In this document: positions 13,991 through 21,022 of the stretch, piece by piece
Layout of the letters: every line of letters starts with the position of its first letter
Position numbering within the stretch: position 1 is the first letter of the stretch
Assembly (NCBI GenBank): GCA_024224995.1
Contig: JAAENB010001085.1
Span: 1-27,418 of the forward strand
Reading direction: 5' to 3'
Origin: a bacterium
GTDB taxonomy: Bacteria; Spirochaetota; UBA4802; UBA5550
DNA: 27,418 bases
Position numbers and translations under genes: made by a program
Notes under the pieces: model-generated
Told to the model about the DNA's origin: nothing
Databases searched by the model: none
The model's input: only the letters and a program-made list of their open reading frames with translations

Positions 13991-16315
13991 CTATTTCTTG
14001 ACCCGGGGTTTAAAGAGCATGATCAGGGCCGGGTATATGAACAGGTCTCCAATGAGGGCGAAGATCATTGAAAAACCCGTAAGTACTCCAAAAGTCTTTG
14101 TGGGCTTAATCGAGCCCAGGATAAGGATGAAAAAACCGAGAAAGAGTACCAGGGAGGTAATAACCACGGGTTTTCCTACATCTTTAAAGGCCTGTACCAG
14201 GGAATTTTCCGTATCCATGCCTGCTGTTATGTTCCTTCTAAACCATACCGTATAATGAATTGTATCATCAACCGCTATTCCCAGAACCGTACTTGCTATC
14301 ATTATGGTTGTTACATCAAGAGGAATGCCCAGCCAGCCCATTAGTCCCAGGGTTAGAAATATGGGGAAAAGATTTGGTATCATGCTAATGAAGGTGAGTT
14401 TTATGTTCCGGCAGGTGGAATACATCATAAAAAAGATGATTACAAAAGCCAGGAGAAAACTGTTGATCTGGCTTTCTTTTAGATTGTTCCCCATTATTAC
14501 ATATAGTGAGCTCAAACCCGTGAGGTTTTTCGTGTAATTTCCATTCAGCTCTTTGCCCAGGTAGCTGTTGATGTTCCTCCGTATTTCTTTGGCTGTTTCA
14601 TGGCTGCCCCAGCGGGACTGAAATGAGATCCGGGCTTCCATTTTATCCGGAGAAAGCAGCCGGTCGGCAACGTCCATGTCAATAAACTCAAAATATTCCG
14701 CTAAATCGGCCTTGCTGCCGGGTATGGTGTAATAGGCATTGTCTCCATCCTTGAAAGCCCGGTGTACCTGCTTGTAATAATCGCCAATGGAGAATGAAGA
14801 GGTGAACTGTTTTACTTCTTTCATCAGGTGATGCTGGACCCGGTCCAGCATTTTGAGACTCTCGGGGTGGGTAAAGTCGAATTCCTGAGATTTTGCTTTT
14901 ATGAGCAGCACCAGGGGGATGGTGCCGCCCAGGTTGTCGTTTATAAAATCTATATCTTTTTTTAGGGTGCTTTTTTCCGGAAGGTGATTGGCGAAATTGG
15001 TCTCAAATTTGATTTGTGAAATTCCCAGGGCTGTGAGCGCGAAAAGACAAACCGCGAAAAAGCTTATTGTCTTATACCGCTTTGTCGCAAAGAGGGCAGT
15101 TTTATGCAAAAGTCTTGAAGGCAGATCTTCTGTTTCTTGAGAAGCGTTTTGTTCCGGGACTTTCCGGTCTTTTGCCGGATCTCCTCCCGGACTTTTGAAA
15201 AACGCAAGGACCGCGGGTAAAAAGGTAACTGTTACGATAAAGGCGAACATAACACCGATGCAGGTAAATATCCCAACTACTTTAACGGGCCGGATTGAGC
15301 TGATGATAAAAGAGAAAAAACCGATCCCTGTGGTTAAACTGGTCAACAGGCAGGGGAGCCATATTTCCCGTGTCGTTTGCCGAATAGCGCCAATATGGTC
15401 ATTTCCGTTTTCCGCGTAGATAGCCCGGTAATGAGCCAGGAGATGAATGGAGTCGGCCACGGAAATAGCCAGGAGTACGGGGGAGATTATTGTTGTTACC
15501 ATATTTACGGTTTCGCCGCAGAATATGAGAAAACCAATTCCCCATATGGCAATAATTATCAGGTTTACCATGCACAAAATTGAAATAGATACTCTTCTGA
15601 GCATTAATAGTATGGTGATAAAAACTATTAGAAGAGCGATTGGCGTAAAGGTCAGGGTATCTTTAAGAGAGAGCGCGTTTAGTTCCACTTCTACAAAAGA
15701 AGAGCCGCTAAAACGGAGATTGACCTTGCAGTCCGCTTTTTCCAGGGCTGTTTTTTTTATCCTGAATATGAGGTCTCTTTTTTCGGTATTATTATCGGTC
15801 GCTTCGATTGTTACCATAATGGCAGTCATGAGCCCATTCTTCGAAAGAAGGTTATGTACCACCAGTTCATGTTCCATTGTCCGCTTTTTAATTGAAGCCA
15901 GGTCTTCATTGGAAAGCGGAGGTTCGGAGATGATTTTTCTAAAAGAAACTGACCCTTCTTCTCCCCGGGCTTCCTCCGCCTCCGTTATGCTGAACACATC
16001 CTGAATTCCGTCCATTGCGCTCACGGTATTGGTTATTTCCCTGACAATGTCTATTTTTTCATTTGAGAAAATGTCCTTATCTTCAAAAGCAATTACTACG
16101 AGCTCTTCATTCCCATAAATTTCCCGGAATTCCTTGTAGGCTTTAAGATGGGGGTTGTCTTCTGCGAAATATATATCAATATGATTTACGAATTGTTGCT
16201 GTGTATAATAATAAGCAAATGGAATAGTAACAGCCAGTATGATAATAACCACAACCCGGTTCTTTTTTATTATCAACTCGATCAATCTATTCATCATCTT
16301 CTTGTTTTTTCCCAT
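13991..16315 (-). CDS. RND-superfamily (MMPL-type) exporter
   Basis: This is a 774-residue inner-membrane transporter of the compact two-repeat type (COG1033-like). An N-terminal helix (about 20-38) is followed by a large extracytoplasmic loop (to about 215) and six helices to 375 containing ISVADSIHLL. A second helix (about 418-436) and loop (to 615) follow, then six more helices with GIAVDDTIHY near 680-689. The acidic residues in these motifs are the likely proton-relay sites. The substrate is unknown; the family exports lipids, hopanoids or drugs. The frame opens with a TTG at 16318; ATG 16315 is preferred, though no ribosome site is evident and Met codons at 16297 and 16294 are alternatives. 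It is probably cotranscribed with MscS. Confidence 0.9.
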   Translation of the reverse strand: MGKNKKMMNRLIELIIKKNRVVVIIILAVTIPFAYYYTQQQFVNHIDIYFAEDNPHLKAYKEFREIYGNEELVVIAFEDKDIFSNEKIDIVREITNTVSAMDGIQDVFSITEAEEARGEEGSVSFRKIISEPPLSNEDLASIKKRTMEHELVVHNLLSKNGLMTAIMVTIEATDNNTEKRDLIFRIKKTALEKADCKVNLRFSGSSFVEVELNALSLKDTLTFTPIALLIVFITILLMLRRVSISILCMVNLIIIAIWGIGFLIFCGETVNMVTTIISPVLLAISVADSIHLLAHYRAIYAENGNDHIGAIRQTTREIWLPCLLTSLTTGIGFFSFIISSIRPVKVVGIFTCIGVMFAFIVTVTFLPAVLAFFKSPGGDPAKDRKVPEQNASQETEDLPSRLLHKTALFATKRYKTISFFAVCLFALTALGISQIKFETNFANHLPEKSTLKKDIDFINDNLGGTIPLVLLIKAKSQEFDFTHPESLKMLDRVQHHLMKEVKQFTSSFSIGDYYKQVHRAFKDGDNAYYTIPGSKADLAEYFEFIDMDVADRLLSPDKMEARISFQSRWGSHETAKEIRRNINSYLGKELNGNYTKNLTGLSSLYVIMGNNLKESQINSFLLAFVIIFFMMYSTCRNIKLTFISMIPNLFPIFLTLGLMGWLGIPLDVTTIMIASTVLGIAVDDTIHYTVWFRRNITAGMDTENSLVQAFKDVGKPVVITSLVLFLGFFILILGSIKPTKTFGVLTGFSMIFALIGDLFIYPALIMLFKPRVKK

Positions 16316-16326
16316 CAAATACTATA

Positions 16327-16342
16327 TATTGTATATACAATA
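16327..16342 (-). promoter_or_regulatory. 16-bp perfect palindrome just upstream of the RND gene
   Basis: TATTGTATATACAATA reads identically on both strands and ends 12 bases before the RND start. Repressor operators of efflux genes often look like this and sit over the promoter. TTGCAT at 16362-16367 is a possible -35, with -10-like sequence overlapping the palindrome. No regulator gene is adjacent. Confidence 0.45.
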
Positions 16343-16414
16343 CTATCATGGTTCCATAAAAATGCAAGATCATTTTTAATAGAATCTCAAGTTCCTGGTT
16401 CTACAGCACCGTCA

Positions 16415-16518
16415 GGGAATAAGCCTGATCTTTCCGGAACAGGAGCCAGGACGGCGACGCCCTGGTGCAATACAGGACGTATTATCACCAGGGTGGAGGA
16501 AAGATCAGGCTTATTCCC
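16415..16518. repeat. Nested inverted repeat with 21-bp arms
   Basis: Perfect 21-base arms at 16415-16435 and 16498-16518 flank 62 bases. Inside, CCCTGGTG (16460-16467) pairs with CACCAGGG (16486-16493). The unit could be a structured RNA, a cruciform or a small non-autonomous element. No target-site duplication or transposase was found. Confidence 0.7.
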
Positions 16519-16602
16519 GAGCGCACTAAAGAAATAAACTACTCTCATCTTCGGTGGAGTACCGCCGTGAACAGGCGCAGCTAGCGGCGCTAAGAGAGGG
16601 AG

Positions 16603-16686
16603 GCGCAGCTAACGCTGCGCGGGGGAGGGGGGTTAAGGGGGCTGCGCCCCCTTAACCCCCCTCTCTTCGCGGCGCAAAGCGCCGCG
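16603..16686. repeat. Cluster of three GC-rich hairpins
   Basis: There are three adjacent hairpins. GCGCAGC/GCTGCGC lies at 16603-16620. Eighteen-base perfect arms with a 3-base loop lie at 16625-16663. CGCGGCGC/GCGCCGCG with loop AAA lies at 16668-16686. The first recurs in inverted orientation at 25560-25577 with one mismatch. Confidence 0.8.
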
Positions 16687-16710
16687 TTATTCTGATCTAC
16701 ACGGAAGTAG

Positions 16711-16719
16711 TGGTATAAT
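16711..16719 (+). promoter_or_regulatory. Extended -10 promoter for the 16848 gene
   Basis: TGG followed by TATAAT (16714-16719) is an exact extended -10 (TGnTATAAT). The -35 region is poor (TTCTGA 18 bases upstream). The transcript would have a leader of about 120 bases containing a CCCCC-TTC-GGGGG hairpin near 16751-16763. Confidence 0.5.
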
Positions 16720-16847
16720 TTAATAAATCCCTGATGGAGTTATTGTACTGTTCCCCCTTCGGGGGCTATGAAAGACAGGAGTGGATTCCAGGAGGTGTTA
16801 TCGTACTGTTATTTTTGGGAGGGAACTTTGTGGAGTAGGTGCTTGAA

Positions 16848-17345
16848 ATGAGATATGATCAATTTGTTGCTTTGCTTTTTGTGATAATAAGCCTGGGAGG
16901 AGTAATTTGTCTTGGGCAGAATATGGACAGACCGGAGACTGCTCCGGCGTATGAGGAATTGGCGGCAATAAAAGGAATTCCATCTCTGAAAGAGGTAAGT
17001 ATTTCGGGAAGGGAGAAAACAAAAGAGATCGTTTTTACTGTTGGTTCCTTTCCGAACAGGATAGAGTACCGGAGCACTTATCCCGGGTTTAACAGGGTTT
17101 ATTCTCTTGTTGAAAGGGCAGTGCCCATAACTGTGCTGGTGGAAAAAGGTAAGGGAGGCACTGATTCAGGGGTCTGGCAGCTGGAGCAGGGAGGAGAGCT
17201 TATTGTAGAGTATGACTCTGTTAGAGAGCGGTTTCTGAAACACCAGGAGCGTCAGACTGCCGTACTTATGGCTGTATTTATAATAGTGGCTGTTACCGGC
17301 CTGGCAGCCGGAATATGCTTAATCCTCAGTTTCCTGTTTAGATGA
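16848..17345 (+). CDS. Hypothetical two-TM protein
   Basis: I do not recognise a family. The 165-residue product has an N-terminal helix (about 6-24), an extracytoplasmic domain (about 25-135) rich in beta-type alternation (IVFTVGSFPNRIEYRS, ITVLVEKGKGG, GELIVEYDSV) and a C-terminal helix (about 139-162) ending in two charged residues. Both ends are predicted cytoplasmic. A GTG at 16839 opens the frame, but AGG eight bases before the ATG at 16848 suits the later start better. The last 27 bases overlap the 3' end of the convergent YkgJ gene. An extended -10 promoter is upstream. Confidence 0.7.
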   Translation: MRYDQFVALLFVIISLGGVICLGQNMDRPETAPAYEELAAIKGIPSLKEVSISGREKTKEIVFTVGSFPNRIEYRSTYPGFNRVYSLVERAVPITVLVEKGKGGTDSGVWQLEQGGELIVEYDSVRERFLKHQERQTAVLMAVFIIVAVTGLAAGICLILSFLFR

Positions 17346-17819
17346 ACCGGCAGTACCCGAGACCCACATCCGGGCAATTTCCGTGTGGGAAATATTTTTT
17401 TCCGGAGGCTGACTACACAGGTAGCGGGCGCATTCAATGGGCCGGGCAGGGTATATACTGCACCCATTGTCCGTAAAAAATATACAGGAGCCTGCCAGCT
17501 CACGGTAAAGCCAGTCAACCCGTTCCAGGGGAGGAAGAGCCGGTTCGCCAAAACGGTCAGTTTTTAAAGGAGCAAATACATCAACCCGGCCATGATCGGG
17601 AAGTTCAATTCCGTCAATAATACAATATGTTGAAACAAATTCTTTGGGAGATAATTTTAAGAATTCGGCAGCTTTTTCCATTTCACCGGGAGCAAACCAG
17701 CCCGGACTGTTCCGGCAGCACGCGCCTCTGCGAGTACATCCCTCTTCTTCCGAAGGAACCGGAAGCTCTTCAGCTTCCGGAGTGCCGTTTTTCGTGGATA
17801 AGGATTTCTTTTCAGTCAT
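17319..17819 (-). CDS. YkgJ-family cysteine-cluster protein (putative Zn/Fe chelating)
   Basis: This is a 166-residue cytosolic protein. It carries the family's cysteine pattern: Cys28, Cys34-Cys35 (CTRRGACC), Cys66, then GSCIFFTDNGC (Cys112, Cys120), YPARPIEC (Cys130) and Cys135. The Y-x-x-RP-x-x-C element is the YkgJ hallmark. The family is thought to bind a metal ion or cluster; its reaction is unknown. AGGAG nine bases before the ATG supports the start. Its end overlaps the convergent two-TM gene by 27 bases, so the two mRNAs are complementary at their 3' ends. It diverges from fmdB. Confidence 0.85.
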   Translation of the reverse strand: MTEKKSLSTKNGTPEAEELPVPSEEEGCTRRGACCRNSPGWFAPGEMEKAAEFLKLSPKEFVSTYCIIDGIELPDHGRVDVFAPLKTDRFGEPALPPLERVDWLYRELAGSCIFFTDNGCSIYPARPIECARYLCSQPPEKNISHTEIARMWVSGTAGSSKQETED

Positions 17820-17898
17820 ATCTGTTTACTCCTGCCAGGTTCAAGGAGGTCATATGGGACTTTTTTTTAAAAAAAGTCAATAAAAAAATATTTTTTTG

Positions 17899-17927
17899 TT
17901 GACAAATTTAAGCTCTTCCCATGATTT
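17899..17927 (+). promoter_or_regulatory. Promoter of fmdB-like gene
   Basis: TTGACA (17899-17904), 17 bases, then TGATTT (17922-17927), about 37 bases before the ATG at 17964. The -35 is a perfect match and the -10 is weak. An A/T-rich dyad (GAC-T8-A7-GTC, 17858-17878) lies just upstream, between the divergent genes. Confidence 0.5.
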
Positions 17928-17963
17928 AGTACCATTCAAATTACTAAAACAGAGGTTCAAAAT

Positions 17964-18227
17964 ATGCCTACATATGAATATGAATGCCTGGAATGCGAAC
18001 ACCGTTTTGATGTATTTCAGTCAATAAAAGATGATCCTGTTTCAACATGTGAAAAATGCGGTAAGGAAGTTCGAAAGGTTTATGGAACTACTGGTGGAAT
18101 AATATTCAAAGGTTCCGGATTTTACGTAAATGACTACAAAAAGGCTGAAGCCGGAGCAAGTTCCGGGCCGCCCTGTCAGGGGAATCCAAACAATCCTGCT
18201 TGCGGGTCCTGTAAATCAGCAGTGTAG
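17964..18227 (+). CDS. FmdB-family zinc-ribbon protein
   Basis: This is an 87-residue cytosolic protein starting MPTYEYEC, the standard FmdB opening. Zinc-ribbon cysteines are Cys8/Cys11 and Cys29/Cys32, followed by the usual GGIIFKGSGFYVNDY segment. Its extra C-terminal cysteines (Cys71, Cys80, Cys83) are common in longer members. The family is named for a putative regulator of formamidase/amidase genes, but its general role is unknown. AGAGG eight bases before the ATG and a TTGACA promoter support the start. A bidirectional terminator follows. Confidence 0.92.
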   Translation: MPTYEYECLECEHRFDVFQSIKDDPVSTCEKCGKEVRKVYGTTGGIIFKGSGFYVNDYKKAEAGASSGPPCQGNPNNPACGSCKSAV

Positions 18228-18250
18228 TATAGAATATATTATATATTTAT

Positions 18251-18285
18251 AAAAAAAGGCGAACAATCGATGTCCGCCTTTTTTT
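18251..18285. terminator. Bidirectional intrinsic terminator after fmdB
   Basis: A7-GGCGAAC and GTCCGCC-T7 form a stem with one mismatch around a short loop. It lies between the convergent fmdB gene and the 630-residue gene and just touches the stop codon of the latter. Confidence 0.8.
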
Positions 18286-20176
18286 ATTTAATCCGGTTTT
18301 GCTTTTCTCTTTTTAACTGGGCCCGTTTTTGCCGGTGAAGCGTGAGCAGGTATTTTTCAATAGCCACGACCCCGTTTGCAGTGAGGCCTTCATCCTTCAG
18401 CTTGAAGCCTGCCAGGGAACTGATATACGCGTCAATTTCTTCCCTGGTATTGATAATGTCGGAATTAACCAGCAGGTAGTCAATATCGGCGATAATAAAA
18501 TTCTGGCTTCGAATAGGGTAGAGAATTGCCCGGGCGTTGTATATTGGTATGACGATTTTTAGATTATTCCCGCGTAATTCCTGTATTATGGAGTCAATAC
18601 GCGTTTCATTTTCAGGTATAATTTCAATATAATTGGATATGGGAATAAGAGGCGCTTTATTTGTTTTTATCTTGCTGTATATGTTTGTAGTTTCTTTCGA
18701 AAGGGGAATTTTTCCGCCATGACCATGCCCCCCACCGGAGCCCGAAGCGTGATGGGACGCGCCATGTTTCTGGTGATGACCTTCATCTTCTCCTTTGCTG
18801 CCGAACAATGACTTTATAAAGCTGACAATGGCACTCAGGGCCGATTTTTTCTTGCGGCGGGTATCTTTTTCCGGCTTGCTGCTTGGCATGGCCTGGCGTC
18901 TCAGGAAGTCGTCGTATTCGGCAATGATGCTTTTAAGTTTTTCCACATTTTCTTTGTTTTTGAGAATATGAAGAGCGTTTTCCTGTGAGGAAAGAAGCGT
19001 TCTTCCTACATCACAGAGCATCTCCATGAGAACTGTTTTTTCCTGCTGAACGGTTTGAAGCAGGCCGGAAAATTTTTCTTCATCATGGATTACCAGGTCT
19101 TGCAGGTTTGCCAGTTCGGGAAGAAAAATGAGCCCGTTAATGTAGTAGGACGCATTAGATGCGTTCGTATAGCTTATGATCCGGTGTGGACCGCCGTTTT
19201 TTTCGGCCCATTCTTTGAGCATATCCGGGGTTAATGAGTCAAATATTGAAATAATGTCGTTTTCTTTACAAATTCCGTGGTCTTTTATATATTTTACGAT
19301 ATCCTTGCTGATAGTTATAAGAGGATCTATTATTTTATCTACTTTTAGAAGACAGGATCTGAGAGAGTTAAAGTTTTTTGTTTCCATAAGGTCTTTAGGA
19401 CCCAGGGAAGACGGGATATCTTCAAGAAGAATATTGAGAAGATAGTCAAGTTTGGAATCCCGGTAGTCACTAAATTCGGTATTGAGGATACCGAATTTTT
19501 GAAGTCGTCTCTTTATTTGCACTGAATGTTCGGATATTATTTTTTGTATGTTATCGATATTTAATTTACTCTTTACTGCCTCATAGTTCTTCTGGTGAAA
19601 GCAGAGGTCGTCGGCTCCTTCCAGGTTATGCTTGTCTATGGTGAAATTTTTAAACGTAAAGATGTTGATGCCCAGTTCGGATTTGATCAGCTTTGAAAGA
19701 TGGGCCTTGTTCTTGGACTTTTTAATTAACTTGGTGAGATTAAAAAGCCTGAAATTTCCCAGTAGTTTTAACAGGCTTTCAACAGAGACTTTATCCCTTT
19801 CTTCCTGGATTTGATTGAATTTTTCATTGTTCAGCTGCAGGGAAAACTCGTACATCTGGTCAATAGCCAGTTGTTTGGTAATGGGATCAACCCGGAATTC
19901 AAACGAAATGATCGGTTTAACTTCCTCAGGGTAGTTTTTAACCAGCAGTTCCAGCAGGTATGAAATATTTTTGTTCCTGGTGGCATTAAAGGGAATTTTA
20001 ATATTTCTTGAACTTCTTAACAATTCAAGAGTGGCAAGAGTGTCACTTTCTCCTGTTAACGCATGAGCCTGGTATAGTGAGATTTCTTCCAGAACATCAT
20101 AAATATTCACTTCTTTGGCAATATGCGTATGAAGAAAGTTGTATTTTTCAGCTAATTCATTTTTTGGAGCAGCCAT
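18284..20176 (-). CDS. Hypothetical 630-residue protein with His/Gly-rich linker
   Basis: I do not recognise a family. There is no signal peptide or clear membrane helix. Residues 1-430 are mostly alpha-helical, with many Leu/Lys-rich segments. Residues 430-466 are basic, with a short amphipathic stretch (ALSAIVSFIKSLFG). Residues 467-487 form a His/Gly/Ser linker with seven His, a possible metal-binding or flexible spacer. Residues 495-600 form a compact alpha/beta domain (IVIPIYNARAILYPIRSQNFI). A basic coiled tail ends the protein. The start is supported only by the open frame; no good ribosome site precedes 20176. It stands alone between PIMT (same strand, upstream) and the terminator shared with fmdB. 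Confidence 0.8.
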   Translation of the reverse strand: MAAPKNELAEKYNFLHTHIAKEVNIYDVLEEISLYQAHALTGESDTLATLELLRSSRNIKIPFNATRNKNISYLLELLVKNYPEEVKPIISFEFRVDPITKQLAIDQMYEFSLQLNNEKFNQIQEERDKVSVESLLKLLGNFRLFNLTKLIKKSKNKAHLSKLIKSELGINIFTFKNFTIDKHNLEGADDLCFHQKNYEAVKSKLNIDNIQKIISEHSVQIKRRLQKFGILNTEFSDYRDSKLDYLLNILLEDIPSSLGPKDLMETKNFNSLRSCLLKVDKIIDPLITISKDIVKYIKDHGICKENDIISIFDSLTPDMLKEWAEKNGGPHRIISYTNASNASYYINGLIFLPELANLQDLVIHDEEKFSGLLQTVQQEKTVLMEMLCDVGRTLLSSQENALHILKNKENVEKLKSIIAEYDDFLRRQAMPSSKPEKDTRRKKKSALSAIVSFIKSLFGSKGEDEGHHQKHGASHHASGSGGGHGHGGKIPLSKETTNIYSKIKTNKAPLIPISNYIEIIPENETRIDSIIQELRGNNLKIVIPIYNARAILYPIRSQNFIIADIDYLLVNSDIINTREEIDAYISSLAGFKLKDEGLTANGVVAIEKYLLTLHRQKRAQLKREKQNRIK

Positions 20177-20286
20177 AGTAAACAGAATGCCTTTTTATAT
20201 TATATTTAATTTTATATTATTCTATATATTAAATCGGTATACACGGATTATAGAGTAAGCGGTTTTATCCATATATGTCAATTATT

Positions 20287-21012
20287 TTATTGTTTACCGT
20301 GCACCATTGGGACAAAACGAACGTATGTTATTGTTTTTTTTGTAATTTTGCCGTTGTTTTTTTCAATTTTGACCAGTTCCTGGCTAAAAGTCCCCTCAGG
20401 AGCGATCAGGATACCGCCATCCGCCAGTTGATCAATAAGTTTTTGCGGTATTTCCGGCGGCGCGGCAGTAAGGATAATTACATCAAATGGTTCTTTTTCG
20501 GGCCATCCTTTATACCCGTCACCAATTCTCACCTGAACGTTTGTGCAGCCAAGCTTCTTGAGCCGCGCTGCAGCACTTTTTCCCAGGGGTTCAACTATCT
20601 CAATACTGTATACTTCCTTCGCGAGAAGCGACAATACTGCTGCCTGGTAACCGGAACCGGTCCCTATTTCCAGAACCTTTTCCGTTCCCGACAGTTCGCA
20701 TAATTCGCTCATCAGTGCCACAATATATGGCTGTGATATTGTTTGTTCATGACCAATAGGAAGAGGGTGGTCTGAGTATGCTTCCGAAATATGGTGTCCG
20801 GGAACAAACTTGTCCCGTTCCACACTTCTTACCGCTTTCAGAACCCGTTGATCGGTAACTCCCCTGGCTTCTATCTGGTTTTTAACCATTTTTTCCCTGA
20901 GCGTTTCCATAGTCTTCTCCTCTTTATTTTCTCCTTTTGAGGTACATATTAATACCTGGCTTGCGAAAACCAGTAACATGATCACTGTGCCGGATATTTT
21001 TTGTTTTTTCAT
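20287..21012 (-). CDS. pcm: Protein-L-isoaspartate O-methyltransferase, with possible exported and cytosolic forms
   Basis: This enzyme repairs isoaspartyl residues in aged proteins using SAM. Core motifs are HEQTISQPYIVALM (88-101), the SAM loop VLEIGTGSGYQAAVL (113-127) and DVIILTAAPPEIP. The full frame (241 residues) begins with a signal-peptide-like segment, MKKQKISG then a hydrophobic run to VLIC, so the product may be exported. An internal ATG at 20910 (Met35) has GAGGAG six bases upstream and would give a 207-residue cytosolic enzyme, the usual family size. The ATG at 21012 has only a weak AGG overlapping the upstream stop codon. It is the last gene of the five-gene signalling operon, ten bases after the REC-PAS-kinase. 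Confidence 0.9.
   Translation of the reverse strand: MKKQKISGTVIMLLVFASQVLICTSKGENKEEKTMETLREKMVKNQIEARGVTDQRVLKAVRSVERDKFVPGHHISEAYSDHPLPIGHEQTISQPYIVALMSELCELSGTEKVLEIGTGSGYQAAVLSLLAKEVYSIEIVEPLGKSAAARLKKLGCTNVQVRIGDGYKGWPEKEPFDVIILTAAPPEIPQKLIDQLADGGILIAPEGTFSQELVKIEKNNGKITKKTITYVRFVPMVHGKQ
20917..20922 (-). promoter_or_regulatory. Internal ribosome binding site in pcm
   Basis: GAGGAG on the minus strand, six bases before the in-frame ATG at 20910. It is stronger than the site of the upstream start at 21012, so a second, signal-less product is likely. Confidence 0.6.
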
Positions 21013-21022
21013 GCAATAACAC

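Larger units (their letters stand above)
16319..16847. other. Repeat-rich 529-base intergenic region
   Basis: No coding sequence is supported here. It holds the operator-like palindrome at 16327, a nested 104-base inverted repeat, a cluster of GC-rich hairpins, a probable extended -10 promoter and a leader with an imperfect direct repeat: about 17 bases near 16736 recur near 16793 with a GTACTGTT end. Confidence 0.7.

Noticed and set aside
16415..16518. Integron attC site
   Set aside because: The arms lack the GTTRRRY/RYYYAAC core sites, and no integrase or cassette array is present.
16148..16537. 129-codon open frame on the plus strand across the RND start and the inverted repeat
   Set aside because: It overlaps the 5' end of the RND gene antisense and runs through a repeat; no ribosome site.
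20248..20281. TTGACA and TATAAT upstream of the 630-residue gene
   Set aside because: Both hexamers are perfect but 22 bases apart, too far for a normal sigma70 promoter.
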